Shown: one piece after another, positions 45,751 to 57,100 of the stretch
Position numbering within the stretch: the stretch's first letter is position 1
How the letters are laid out: each line of letters begins with the position of its first letter
Assembly: GCA_033964015.1 (NCBI GenBank)
Contig: CM066912.1
Span: forward strand, 19,207,073-19,271,072
Reading direction: 5' to 3'
DNA: 64,000 nucleotides
From: Scolanthus callimorphus
Lineage: Eukaryota; Cnidaria; Anthozoa; Actiniaria; Edwardsiidae
Notes under the pieces: generated by a model
Seen by the model: only the letters and a program-made list of their open reading frames with translations
Told to the model about the DNA's origin: nothing
Database searches by the model: none
Made by a program: the position numbers and the translations under genes

Positions 45751-45862
45751 TATTCTCTACCCAATCCCAGTCCCAATCCCGATTCAGTTCTTAATATAGG
45801 TTCCGAAGATAAGGAAAAAACAGCTTTATGAAAAGCTAGAGTTCTGTTTCCTAGGAGACTGC

Positions 45863-46329
45863 CTATGAGCCGAGGACAGGTTTCGGAGGGTATGCTGGCT
45901 CGAATCCTGTAAGTTGATTGAGTTCCTCGTATCGGGACGTGGTGTCTGGAGTAACTCGGGCCATATTGGCAGCGGCGGAATCGGGCTGGAGTGATTTTTG
46001 AAGTTGCATGTAGTATTTTGCCATGCCGGGGGATCTCCAGCCGACGTGATCTAAGATGTCGAAGGCGGTGCCCGTAAGGGCCATCGCGATGGCTGCTCCG
46101 CAGCAAAAGCTATAGAGACTTTTTTGGAGAGCCCTGAATCCGAAAGATATGATTTCAGTCTGGCCTCCGCTGCCTCAGTAGTGAAGGGGTCGATAAGGAC
46201 ATCCCTACCTCGCGTTGCACGAAAGAGGGGCCCATTGGTGACCGTGATCTTGATCGCGTGACATATGACGAAGTAGTCGTCAAAAGCCTTTACGGGGCAT
46301 ATCATTTGGTTCGGGTGTCGGGCTACAGC
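45863..46329 (-). pseudogene. DIRS tyrosine recombinase, C-terminal half
   Basis: Continues the recombinase after the LINE: RHPNQMICPVKAFDDYF, GPLFRATRGRDVLIDPFTT, AEARLKSYLSDSG, then, after a frameshift at a run of T (about 46115), ALTGTAFDILDHVGWRSPG and KYYMQL with the nucleophilic Tyr. The conserved H-x-x-R box, normally LHSFR-like, reads LYSFC here, so both His and Arg are lost. The frame ends at a stop near 45863. The enzyme normally integrates circular cDNA. This copy cannot. Confidence 0.82.
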
Positions 46330-49300
46330 CCGCTTCACTTGGGATCACCACCTTATTGTGGTGGAGTGGTTTGTGTGTTCCAATGACCTCTAGAGCTATG
46401 TCGGCGGGAGTCTTGAACTCCTGGTAGGGCCACCCATGCCGAACAGGTCGAAAGGTAGGGGCAAGACGAAGAGTGATTCCCTGGTCCTCCAGGTTGGGGG
46501 TTGGGCGTGGGGCCAACTACCCCACCCTGTAAAAAGAATTTGTTACGGAAACTACTACAACGACGGCAAATCAACCATCTACAGGCCCATGGGTGGACTT
46601 GAGCAGAGTAATCAATGGCAGCATGAACAACTCTAATGAAAGCCTCAATGGGGAAGTTAGAGTTGCGAGAGATAGTCTACTCGGGCCAAAGGCACGGATT
46701 AGGATTGGAGCATGGAACGTCCGCACCATGTACGAAACATCAAAATCAGCCAAGGTATTAAGAGAAATGAGTAAGTATGATTTGGATATTCTTGGCATTA
46801 GCGAATGCCGTTGGACAGGATCTGGACGCCAAAGAACATCTGATGGCTCGGTCATATTGTATTGAGGACACGAAAACACCCACACCAACGGGATGGCTTT
46901 GATTATTGCCAAGAAGTTTGTAAGCACCTTATTAGAATGGGAGCCAATCAGCGACCGAATCCTGAGAGCCCGTTTTAATTCTAAAGATTGTAAGCTTACG
47001 ATCATCCAGTGTTACGCACCTACAAACGAAGCCGATGACGACGCAAAATATGACTGGTATGAACATCTAACCCAAGTTATATCCAAGGTTCCCCTTCATG
47101 ACATGCTTCTGATTACTGGCGACTTAAATGCCAAGGTAGGAGTAGACAACGGCAACTACGAAAGAGCTATGGGAAAGCACGGCTGTGGCACAATGAACAA
47201 CAACGGCGAACGCCTTGCTGATTTCTGTCTCAACAGCAACCTTGTAATTGGAGGTACTATCTTCCCCCACAAGAACATCCACAAATTCACTTGGAGGTCA
47301 CCAGATGGTAGAACATTCAATCAGATTGACAATCTCATCATCAATGGAAAATGGCGGCGATCTCTTGAAAATGTTAGGGCGTTTCGAGGAGACGATGTAT
47401 CCAGAGACCACAAACTAGTTGTAGCAACAGTGAAACTGAAACTTCGCAAGGTAAGGAAACAAGACAAGCAAAGGAAACAACTTGTCAAGCTTAAGTGCCC
47501 CAATATCCAAAAGCAGTTTGTCCTAGAGGTAAGGAACTGCTTTCAAGCTCTTACTGAGGATGACATCCCAGTTGAAACAAGATGGAATGATATCAAGACT
47601 ACATACAATGAGGCAGCAGCCAGCACCATAGGCTACAAGAAGAAGAAGAAGAACAAGCAATGGTTAACACCCGAGACATTGGAGAAGATAGACGAACGGA
47701 AACAACTTAAACTGAAGATGCTTAACACCAAATCACCCAGGCTGCAAGAACAGGCCCAACGGACATATGTGTCCAAAGATAGAGAAGTGAAGAGCTTGCT
47801 GCTATGAGAGGAAAGCTGAGCACGGTTTACAAGATTACCAAACAACTCTGCGGTAATTACATCAGCCATTCACCACCAGTTAGAGCCAAGGACGGTTCTC
47901 CATTAACAACCGAGCGCGAGCAGGCAGTTCGATGGGTTCAGCACTTCCAGGAAGTTCTCAACCAACCTGAACCAGATGAGCCAGCAAGTCCCCCTCCATC
48001 ACATGACGTTCTTAACATCGATGTAGGCCCACCCACAGTTTTGGAGGTTAGAGAAGCTATCAGAGCCATGAAGAATGGTAAAGCACCCGGAGTCGACTCC
48101 ATCCATGCGGAAATGCTTCAAGCTGACCTTGATACCGCTACAACTGTGCTGGTCAACATCTTTAGCAAGATTTGGGACACAAACACCATCCCAGATAACT
48201 GTGCCAAGGGTCTCATCGTTAAACTCCCAAAGAAAGGCAACCTACAAAACTGCGACAACTGGCATAACACTTCTCTCCATCCCAAGCAAAATCTTTTGCA
48301 GGATTCTTCTTCAGCGAATTGATTCAGCCATCGACAGCAGGCTGAGACAGGAGCAGGCTGGATTTCGCAAGGGGCGAGGATGCATCGACCAGATCTTCAC
48401 ACTGAGGAACATCATAGAGCAATGTCTTGAATGAAATGCCCCCCTGTACATCAACTTTATAGACTTTAGGAAAGCGTTCGATAGTGTGTATAGAAATACT
48501 CTTTGGAAGATCCTGGAGTCATATGGGATCCCTGGCAAGATCATCACACTCCTCAACCTCTTCTATAGTCACTTTGAGTGCAGCGTTATCACCGACGGCA
48601 GTACCATTTCAGAACCATTTCCAGTGAATTCTGGTGTTCGTCAAGGCTGCATCCTTTCCCCCATGTTATTCCTAGTGACCATCGACTGGATCATGCGACA
48701 GACAACTTCAGATAAGGCCAGGGGCATCCAGTGGACGCTTTTCTCCCACCTCGAGGATCTAGACTTTGCCGACGATCTGGCAGTCCTCTCTTCGAGGAGT
48801 GACCATATGCAGGAGAAAACTGACAGACTAGATAAGTTTTCAAGCCAAACCGGACTTAACATCAACACCTCAAAAACCAAAGTCATGTCTATCAATTCGA
48901 GCAATCCTTTATCTATAACTCTCCATGGAAAAGCTCTTGACTCCGTAGACGAATTCACCTATCTGGGCAGTCTCATCGGCAAGGATAATGGAGCTAAGAA
49001 GGACATTCAATCTAGGTTAGGCAAGCCGCGAGGGGCCTTTGCACGGCTTCAACCCATCTGGAAATCCAAGCAGTACAGCCTGATCCTTTACGAATCTGAG
49101 TGCTGGCGCGTTGTGAACATGAACAAGACATGAACAAGATCAGTGCCTTCCACAATGGGTGCCTTCCACAATGGATCTTTTGGCCTCAGAAGGTGTCTAA
49201 CGAAGACCTCTACCACAAAACGGGCTCCAACAACATCCTGCACGAGATTAAGTGCCGTCGCCTAAAGTGGCTTGGCCACGCCCTCAGGATGGAGCAGGGT

Positions 49301-49472
49301 TGGATCCCCCGAACATCGATCCAACGGACCTCTGTTGGGAGGCGTAAGCCTGGACGGCCTACAACAACCTGGCGAAGGACAGTCCAGGCTGAGCTTCAGG
49401 AGATGGGGCTGACCTGGGGCGTGAGCCTTATTTCCTACCTGGGAAGAAGAGGATAAGTAAGTAAGTAAGTCC
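46330..49472 (+). mobile_element. Full-length-like LINE (APE-type) inserted in the DIRS element
   Basis: A 3143-bp insertion flanked by the 9-bp duplication GGCTACAGC (46321-46329 and 49473-49481). It starts with a G/C-rich 5' untranslated region of about 250 bp, encodes an endonuclease and RT, and ends in a (TAAG)n microsatellite tail (49454-49470). The host sequence joins exactly into the DIRS recombinase frame. The tail and endonuclease type fit RTE-like or related clades; the clade is not certain. Confidence 0.9.
46593..49456 (+). pseudogene. LINE endonuclease and reverse transcriptase, broken
   Basis: The N-terminal apurinic endonuclease shows GAWNVRTM, LDILGISECRW, GDLNAKVG, TWRSPDGRTFNQID and SRDHKLVV, the catalytic blocks of the family. 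RT follows: NGKAPGVDSIHAEML, QAGFRKGRGCIDQIFTLRN, YINFIDFRKAFDSVYR, SGVRQGCILSP and the active site FADDLAVLS. The C-terminal region ends RRKPGRPTTTWRRTVQAEL. Defects: an in-frame TGA at 46863-46865, a frameshift near 47790, another near 48270, a TGA at 48432-48434 and a deletion with frameshift near 49085-49130. The protein would nick DNA and copy the element RNA at the target. Confidence 0.88.
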
Positions 49473-49481
49473 GGCTACAGC

Positions 49482-50305
49482 AAACACATTGGAATCGCCT
49501 GAGCGGAGCGTCTTCCCAAACACATAGTTAAATAGAATCCCTTTGTCGTTTGGGAAGCGTAGGATTTCAGCGGCCTTGATATGTGAGAGATCAGAAGGCC
49601 GGTCACCTGAGAAGAAATGGAGCGTGAAGTAGGCTAGGTCGCGGGCGTAGATATACAGGTGAATAGGATCCCTCTCCGAGGTTCGTAGTTTCCTTCCAAT
49701 CGTCTGGCACAGAACCAAGAGGTCACTAATGAAAAGCGGTTCGGCCTGCTTCGGGAGAACCCGTGCTTTCAGTTGTTCTTCTGTAACCCCCTTAAGGTAT
49801 CGCTTTACTGAAGAATGCGCAGCCGGATTCGGGGTGAGCGCTACCGAGGTATTGAGCTCGGCGTTGGCTTCAAGATGGTCCCTGATTATTGCTCGTATTT
49901 GACCAATATAAGAATCGACCGTCTTAAAGGCAAGCCGCCTGGGGCAACCACAGGTGGTCTGTTTGGATAATCTGCCTTGATTTGGGCATGTGTTTACGTG
50001 GACCGGAGTCTTTATCTTTCCAGATTAAGTAGTAAATTATATCTCTAGGGGCCACGTTATGAAGTGTTTTTGGGAGAGGTAGACGGCCTAGAAAGGCCTC
50101 GAATTCTAGCTCCAATGCACTTATTTTTTTAATATATTTCCCGGAGGATAAGCGTTCGTGCACCTGCTGCCACCTGGATTCCAGAGGGGAGGTGTCGATG
50201 TTAGGAGATGTTCCTGCTCTGGGTTAGGAAACACGAGCTACACCACATGACTGACAAAACGTGTAGTGAAGGTCGTTCTTAGCGAAACAACGCGCACAGT
50301 CTGTC
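49482..50305 (-). pseudogene. DIRS tyrosine recombinase, N-terminal half with zinc module
   Basis: The minus strand begins with CARCFAKNDLHYTFCQSCG, two CxxC pairs suggesting a zinc ribbon. The core-binding region follows (EFEAFLGRLPLPKTLHNVAP, RDIIYYLIWKDKDSG) and, in another frame, ARDLAYFTLHFFSGDRPSDL with the first catalytic Arg. It stops at the LINE insertion after SNVFAVA. At least one frameshift separates the 49924-50163 part from the 49482-49718 part. Confidence 0.75.
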
Positions 50306-50526
50306 TGAATAACTTGCTTCCAAACCGTTACCAGTTGGTTTGCCGACATCTATGGAAAAAAGGGGGTTTACATCAAGTGACAACAACTGGTGACGTGGGG
50401 GGGCTAGGTACGATGCGGAAGGCCCATAAGTTCCACGGGAGCGGTGACTTCCGTGGCTGACTGAAACCCGTCGCTCTGGACGGCCACAGGATGGCCCTGG
50501 AATCCCCGATTAGTGCGATTAGCGCT

Positions 50527-51371
50527 CTATTCACGCCCTAAGTTCGGGCCCAGACTAGACCAGGCGTGGTATACTACCTTGTTGTCTACTTGAGCGTCCA
50601 AGCGTGCACTGTCGAGGTGTGAAGCGAACGACTGTAAGGCAAACAGAAGAGCGTATGCCTCTTTCGTGGCAATATCATCAGTGCCCAGAGCGTCACGAAA
50701 ATAGTCCCCAACTGTCTCCTCCCCGGTAGGGAGAGATAACGTGGCTCCCCAGCGTGACTGGGAAGCATCCGAGGCAATAGTCTCTAACAACTTGTGCTCC
50801 TCGGATCGCCACGAGACACACCCAGTCCAGCTATCGATGAAACGCCAGTGGAGGATTTCGACACGGAGATCGCCTTCCATTTTGACGGCAGGCGTGCCTA
50901 GTCTCTGACATCGGGATATTGCGGTTGAAATAGCGCGTGTGTACAGCTGCGCAGCCGGGACCATGAGTGTCAGGGAAATGCATTTTCCTTGAAAACGTTG
51001 CAACATGTTTAGCGTGACATTTTTGTGCAACTCTTCGCGCAATGCCACGAATTTTGCTTTTTTTTGTCCGCAGGCAAGGAAAACGTTTGCCGGGCTGTAT
51101 CGACTAAGTGCCCCAGGAATACAAGACGTTGAGATTGGTGGGCGACGCACTTTGAGATGTGAAGGAAATACCCTAATTCTGTTAAGATAGAAGCCGCCAC
51201 GTAGAAGGCACAGGATGCCGCTTCTACACTAGACGTGCGTGTGACTGCGGACCCCCACAATTCCCCCAGATGTCTATCATCGATGTATTGTGAACAAGGG
51301 ATCCCCATTTCCCTCATCATACCCGTCTCCACAGAGCCCAAAATAGAAATAGCATAGAAACATCTACGCAT
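50527..51371 (-). pseudogene. DIRS reverse transcriptase and RNase H
   Basis: The RT part (51371-51060) has the active site PCSQYIDDRHLGEL and the downstream GYFLHISKCVAHQ and LVFLGHLVD blocks. A frameshift near a T8 run at 51058 leads into the RNase H part with LETIASDASQSRWGATL, TKEAYALLFALQSF and AQVDNKVVYHAW. RT begins abruptly at 51371, so its palm N-terminus is missing. In the family RT-RH copies the RNA into circular DNA. Confidence 0.8.
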
Positions 51372-51390
51372 AATCCAAACTGCTGGATTT

Positions 51391-52680
51391 ATTAAAACAC
51401 AGTTTCCCGCGGTCGCACAAACTATAGTTCTATGTGGGCTCGCCCAGTTTAATGTGTTGGTCGCACCTACACAGTCACAGCTCCTCGCGAGCTCGCCAGT
51501 TTATTGTGTTGGTCGCACATCAGTAACAACTCCTCGCGAGCTCGCTAGTTTAATGTGTGGGTCGCACAGCAGGCACATGCAACAGTTACACGGTTTCTCG
51601 TGAGCTTGCCGTTCTTTTATGCGTCGCACAGCCGTAAACTGCGAACTAATGCACCCAAGATGTGTTACACAATCCAATCTAAATATAACACGGGCTCGCA
51701 CCTTACGAAAAGGCGGTAAAAGCATATATTGCGTCACATGCCTCCTAAACAGACAAACTGAACGTAGCAAATACCGCATTGACACAGTGTAAAGGTAACT
51801 ATAATTCCAAAAACTACTATTAGCGCGCAGAAGCTAACCAAACGAGCGCGGGGCTACAAGAAAGTTCATAGCCGGTATAAGAGGTATCACCTTTCTATCC
51901 GAGGACTAAGACAAACACGGAACGAGATACTTCTCCTAAGGAAGAGAGCGGAATTATATGGAATGGCTAGAGAGAGCCAGCTTATATACGAGAGGGGGCA
52001 GCCGAGCCCAAGCATAGATATGCAAGCATAAAGCACAATGGACATAGCAGTAAAAAACTTTCCTGCGCAAACTACACAATGAATGGAATGCTCTTCGACA
52101 TAATATAGCTGACCCTGGATGCTAGCATACATAGCAGCGTCGCCTATAACCAGTCGGAGCACAAGACAAAAGTGCAATGTAACCTGGTAAGATGCCTTAG
52201 AATGGCTGACTGTAGCTGGGCAGTCGAACTAGTCGAGGCGGTGGATGCAGAACACGCGGTAGCTGCCGAACTAGTTGGGGCCGTAGCCGTGGCTGTGACC
52301 GCTGTAGTAGCGGTTCGCGGTGTATTATTGGGACGCACAGATCCCACTGCATTCTCTGGGAGACTAGGCGTTTGAGTTTTAGATCCAATGCTGGAGATTT
52401 TCCGTTTTACCCAGGAGCGTAGTGAAGAAACGTCCGAACACCATGGTGTGTAGAGGAAAGGTGATAGTCAACATTTGATAACATCTTTTCCAGTGCGCAT
52501 GAGTCAGGACAGTGAGATACTGTGCACACTGCCTCGAAACCCTGCCCGCCAAACGAGGGCTGCAATAAACCAGCATGCAGGGGAAAGGGAGTAAACACAT
52601 TCTTAGATTTAAACTTTGAGGAAAAGATAAAAAGTTATTTAGAGACTCGCAATTTTGCAAAATACTGCAAATAAGAAAAA
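51391..52680. other. Unexplained repeat-rich region; possible DIRS leader
   Basis: Holds irregular tandem units of 48-62 bp marked by GGTCGCAC at 51411, 51459, 51511, 51560 and 51622, with the palindrome CTCGCGAG between them. Minus-strand frames at 52144-52388 are Thr/Ala/Pro- or Arg/Pro-rich and could be degraded gag, but no motif was recognised. The rest has no gene. Confidence 0.45.
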
Positions 52681-52694
52681 AACAAATTAGCGAT

Positions 52695-53586
52695 TTGACA
52701 GGACAGAATATCCAAGATATTTATCATGGAATTGACTACAGACACTTTTTAGAGCCTGGTGGGTTTTTACGAGAAAAGTTTAATATATCGTTTCCAGTAA
52801 ATACAGATGGAGTGAATAAATACTCATCTCCAAAAGCTGGGCATATATGGCCAATCTATTTGGTGATACATGAACTACCAAAGGAGTTTCGATTTAGCAG
52901 GAAGTATATTATTCCTGCGTATATTTATTGTGACCGACAAGAACCGAATATGCTAACATTTTTCAGACCATTTGTGGAAAAGATGAATATTTTGCATTTC
53001 AATGGTTTGAGAATGGACAACAGTCCAGATGGGGATATTTTAGTGAAATGTCTTTTGTTTTTGCAACTACAGACCTACTTGCACGTTCGGAGTTAATGAA
53101 TATGAAAAGACATAACGGAAAATATGCGTGCCATATGATGATGGACAAAAATTTACGTCTGAAATATTTGGACGCTCTAGAAAGACAGATTCATCAGTGG
53201 TTGAATTCACATTATCTGGAGGAAATACTTTCTTTGGTAAAGTAAAATGATACTTAAAGATTGGCGAAAACAAAGGACTCTGCGCATATGACATTCCTCA
53301 AAAGCAAGAAGGTGAATCCCCGTTTGAATTCCACATCAATGCAAATAACAGAGATGAGGTAAAAAAACTTCCTCAAGAATTGATAAAAAGCCTTAATGAT
53401 ATCAGTAGGGTCTTCCAAAACTATCCTTCAAGCAACATTGTCAAACATCATGTTTTACTGAAGCCCAATTTAGATAAAATTTGTATCATACCAGTTACAG
53501 AAATAAGAAGAAAGTGCGTACTGGTAGATTCCACAGAGAAATACTGGTTGGTATCACGTTTTCTTAATGTTATTGAACATAACTAA
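52695..53586 (+). pseudogene. tnp2-like (CACTA/EnSpm) transposase fragment
   Basis: Three plus-strand blocks fit one transposase-derived family: NTDGVNKYSSPKAGHIWPIY and ELPKEFRFSRKYIIPAYIYC (a DGV catalytic-type block), then SFVFATTDLLARSELMNMKR with NGKYACHMM, and, after stops, KSLNDISRVFQNYPSSNIVK with TEIRRKCVLVDSTEKYWLV. A frameshift near 53050 and a stop at 53243 break it. The zinc cysteine expected after ACH is Met. CACTA transposases bind subterminal repeats; no matching termini were found, so this is an isolated relic. Confidence 0.68.
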
Positions 53587-53626
53587 GACTTCGAAAAGGA
53601 TATCACTGAAGACCATGCATAACGAT

Positions 53627-54690
53627 AATATATAGATTTAGCCACTGGCTAAAAGCGGAGCTCCCGGTTACATATTTTTCTGTGTTAATGAGACATGTGT
53701 TAATGCCATTGTACATAGATAGCCTGCCACCGTCATACCACGTGACTAAGCACTTGCACTCCCCGCCACTTAGATAATTTCACCCAAGTTTGGTTGTCTG
53801 AGGCTCATCCCATCCAAAGATATAAACTTTTTCTCGTTTTATGACGTCATCGATGACGTCATACCACGTGGCCAGGCAGCTGCACCCCCCTTGCCACTAA
53901 GACAACGTCATCCAAGTTTGGTTGTCTGGGGTTCATCCCTTCCCCAGATATATTGTTTTACTCATATGATGACGGCATTGATGACGTAATACCACGTGAC
54001 CATGCAGTTGCACCCCCCATGCCACTAAGACAACTTCACCCAAGTTTGGTTGTCTGAGGCTCATCCCTTCCCGAGATATATTGTTTTACTCATATGATGA
54101 CGTCATTGATGACGCCATACCACATGACCATGCAGTTGCACCCCCCTTGCCACTAAGACAACTTCACCCAAGTTTGGTTGTCTGAGGTTCATCCCTTCTC
54201 GAGATATATTGTTTTTCTCCTATGATGACGTCATTGATGACGTCATACCACGTGACCATGCAGTTGCACCGCCCTTGTCACTAAGACAACTTCACCCAAG
54301 TTTGGTTGTCTGAGCTTCATCCCTTCCCGAGATATATTGTTTTTCTCTTATGATGACGTCATTGATGACGTCATACCACGTGACCAGGCAGTTGCACCCC
54401 CCTTGTCACTAAGACAACTTCACCCAAGTTTGGTTGTCTGAGCTTCATCCCTTCCTGAGATATAATTAATAAACGGAGAAGGGTCTTGGTTTACCTGTGG
54501 TGGGGCAGGCACGCACGCACGCACGGACGCGCCCGCGATACCAGTATGGGATTACCGCTGAACCATGAAAAATGAACTCGATCATATACCTGAGTTCTAC
54601 TTTGAGCTATTGTATTCTTCCTGCGATACCTATGGTGCTCCGCTCTGCGGCCTTCGGCCGCTAAGGAGCTCCGCTATAAAATATCCACTA
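53627..54690. repeat. Element with GCGGAGCTCC ends and 128-bp units
   Basis: The left edge (TATAGATTTAGCCACTGGC, AAAGCGGAGCTCC near 53656) and the right edge (GGAGCTCCGCTATAAAATAT near 54667) carry inverted GGAGCTCCGC words around the tandem array. A similar left edge occurs alone at about 62476-62510. A (GCAC)n tract lies at 54511-54525. Confidence 0.6.
53740..54480. repeat. Six 128-bp tandem units with double CRE and E-box
   Basis: The landmark AAGTTTGGTTGTCTG recurs at 53786, 53914, 54042, 54170, 54298 and 54426, exactly 128 bp apart. Most units contain TGACGTCATTGATGACGTCA and ACCACGTGACC, that is, two cAMP-response-type palindromes and one E-box. Later units are closest to each other. 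Confidence 0.93.
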
Positions 54691-54769
54691 AGCCTTCAAT
54701 ATGTACAAATGTATCTTTTTGCAATAAATAATAGGTTATGATATTTGATAAAGCACGATGAGAACACAT

Positions 54770-54925
54770 TGTGTGATAAAAAGATTACTTGTGATCACAC
54801 GTGGATCACACTCCAGCTACACTGTGATCACAGATATATGTGTGATCACACCAGTGAAACACATGTGATCACACCTAAAATCGTGATCACGGTGTGATCA
54901 CAGAATATTTTACTGGGGCTTTCAT
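54770..54925. repeat. TGATCACA palindrome-rich MITE, copy 2
   Basis: Nine or so TGTGATCACA-like words, ending CAGAATATTTTACTGGGG, the reverse complement of the start of the element at 14171. It lies in opposite orientation to copy 1. Confidence 0.7.
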
Positions 54926-55032
54926 AAACCTTCACTCTTCCTTTACAACTCTCAGAACATAAAAGTTATGTAGGGCCGAACTCTTAAAGTTGACTTCTTA
55001 AAAACAATGGAAAAATAACTTGTTTTAATGCC

Positions 55033-55450
55033 ATACATACATACAATTTATTTAGATACAGTAGCCATACACTATGAGTAAAAATACAGTACCCACTGGT
55101 TTCCAGGGGTATGGTTTAAGAAAATTGCATATAAAAAATTAGATTAGAAAAATACCTTAAAATTAAGGTCAGCATGCCACCGTGAATGAAGCTGCAAATA
55201 TTTGGCGCTTAAATTGCTTCAGGGACAGCGCCGTCTTGGCCCCTGAGGTGAGGGTGTTCCAAAGCACGGCAAATTATGCTTGTATTGGTCCTGGAAAGTG
55301 CTGTCTCTTGGTTCCTTAGGTTATGTTTTAGCCCTGTCTCATTTAGCTTCGTAAAGCCGCCTTTTAAGTTAGGTGCTGCGTTAGGTGCTTTTAGTATTTT
55401 GAAAATCAAGGTACTTTTGCTTTTTGCATGCCTACTTTCAAGTGTATCCC
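55033..55450 (-). mobile_element. LINE 3' end with (ATGT)n tail
   Basis: The minus strand encodes a CR1/L2-type C-terminal end in two frames (KLNETGLKHNLRNQETALSR, then AVLWNTLTSGAKTALSLKQF and KRQIFAA). A 3' untranslated region and a terminal (ATGT)n tract at 55026-55036 follow. It is severely 5'-truncated, as is typical for LINE insertions. Confidence 0.65.
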
Positions 55451-56052
55451 GCTTAAGATCTTTTAATATTTAAGAGGACCGAATATCTTGCTGATAAGAG
55501 GGTGAACAGAAATTGGTCGATAATTTGCTCTCTCTTCACTTCATTTCACTTCACTTCACGTGAATGATCATGATACATCTTGTTGATACATCAATATTGA
55601 ATTGAGATCTTAGAACAATAATGCCATCTATAAAACAATTGTGTGATTCTTGATTTAAAAATCTTAACTAACAACGAACCTTGAAGCAAGAGTCTGCATA
55701 CACATCGATACACAGAGACTAGTTTTATTGAAACCAGTTTAAGTCCTATCGAATCATTAAATGCGTTGGTCAGTCTTTGACCTAGGGAAAATTGTTGCAT
55801 TGCTACAGCTGTCCCAGCTTTCTTGAAGCATCTATGATATTTGGTATTTCAGTGTGTTCCACCACTCAATTTTAGAACTCAGCCAAATCATACACTGTCT
55901 CATACTTGCAGACAGTTGGCTAATTCGTTTTAGCTGCGCAATAGGCATTGACATGGCACAGCTAGTGGCAGAACAGAAATGCAGGCTCTAGGATGCAGGC
56001 TCTAGGATGAAAATCTATGGCCATCACCCTAGAGAAGAACTGGCTATAAGTG
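55451..56052. other. Non-coding
   Basis: A/T-rich DNA with a TTCACTTC short tandem tract (about 55530-55558) and a 15-bp duplication, GCAGGCTCTAGGATG, at 55981-56008. No gene was recognised. Confidence 0.4.
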
Positions 56053-56056
56053 TTAA

Positions 56057-56443
56057 AGGGGCACTGTCACCATTTTACACAATTTTAGGGTTAATTTAGG
56101 TAGCTTCACAAGAAATGAACAAAATAATCGTCTACGTTTGTTAAATAACCTTTCAGCTCCAGGATGAGCACAAATTTGGAGTATTTTCGAGTGTTATCGA
56201 GCGGATGGAATTAGATTGTGAAATGACATTTTTTATTTCGTATGAGGCTGAACAGCTTTCAAACTTCGAAATTTGATAGCGAAAGCTACTAAATCTTACG
56301 TAAGAGTGCCTATATAATGCAAGTTTCAGTTCTTTTTTCTTTCTAGGACTGAAATAACAGTATGAATAAGATTTTGAGTTGTTTATGTCGATCACTGGTC
56401 TTATTTTATAATATTTTGTTGAAACAACCATGACAGTGCCCCT
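56057..56443. mobile_element. TTAA-flanked MITE (Kolobok/piggyBac-type)
   Basis: The ends AGGGGCACTGTCA and TGACAGTGCCCCT are perfect inverted repeats of 13 bp flanked on both sides by TTAA (56053-56056 and 56444-56447). TTAA targeting is shared by piggyBac and Kolobok; the purine-first terminus favours Kolobok. The 387-bp interior is non-coding. Confidence 0.88.
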
Positions 56444-56447
56444 TTAA

Positions 56448-57100
56448 GGTATGTACAGGAATGCCCCATATTCAAAACTCAACCTTTTCCGTAAATTCAC
56501 TAATATGCAGATGGCTCCTTATGTATGATGTACCTTAAAGCAGTAATGTCATTCAAGACAGAAATTTATATTATAAATTCAGGGTTTCTAAATATATGCA
56601 AATTAGGGAAACATGACAGCAATAGCTTATTATAAAATTTCTACATTGGAGTGGCACTTCAATACAACCACAATGTCAACGGTTTTTACTTATGTTTATG
56701 TTATCTAGCTAAGATGGCACCATGTAATTAACCAAGTATTTTGGGAACCAGCTTTCTATATTTCATAATTTTTCTCTTCGGTTGGATGCCAATGACGTGT
56801 TCTTCAAGAAATTGGAAGAACAGTCGGCTGCCTTGGCTTTATGCAAGGTGAAATGCATAATATGACCCTATCAGGGTTAAAAGCACTTTCAAATATGTCA
56901 AATCGTTTGACTGCAGCTCGCAGAAGATTTTTTTTTATCGATGACAAGGAAGGCTTGATGCAACCCGTCTCCGTCTGCTACACAGAAGAGAGTGGGCTGT
57001 GTTGTCTTGGTCTTGGTTTTTATTTGCTCTGCCAGATCTCCCCCATCCTGCAAAAAAGAAGTCGGATAATTTTTAAAGCTAGTCTAAAACAAGAATAAGG
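56448..57100. other. Non-coding
   Basis: No supported gene. The 85-codon frame at 56841-57098 has no recognisable domain. Confidence 0.35.

Larger units (their letters stand above)
45760..51390 (-). mobile_element. DIRS-like tyrosine-recombinase retrotransposon split by a LINE
   Basis: The minus strand shows the order RT, RNase H, zinc-binding module and tyrosine recombinase expected for DIRS-type elements, which use a recombinase instead of an integrase. The LINE at 46330-49472 lies inside the recombinase gene. Removing it with one copy of the 9-bp duplication restores the local frame at FAVARHPNQ. The termini were not defined and gag was not recognised with confidence. Confidence 0.85.

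Noticed and set aside
53740..54480. CRISPR-like array
   Set aside because: Units are 128 bp direct tandem repeats without unique spacers, in a eukaryotic context.
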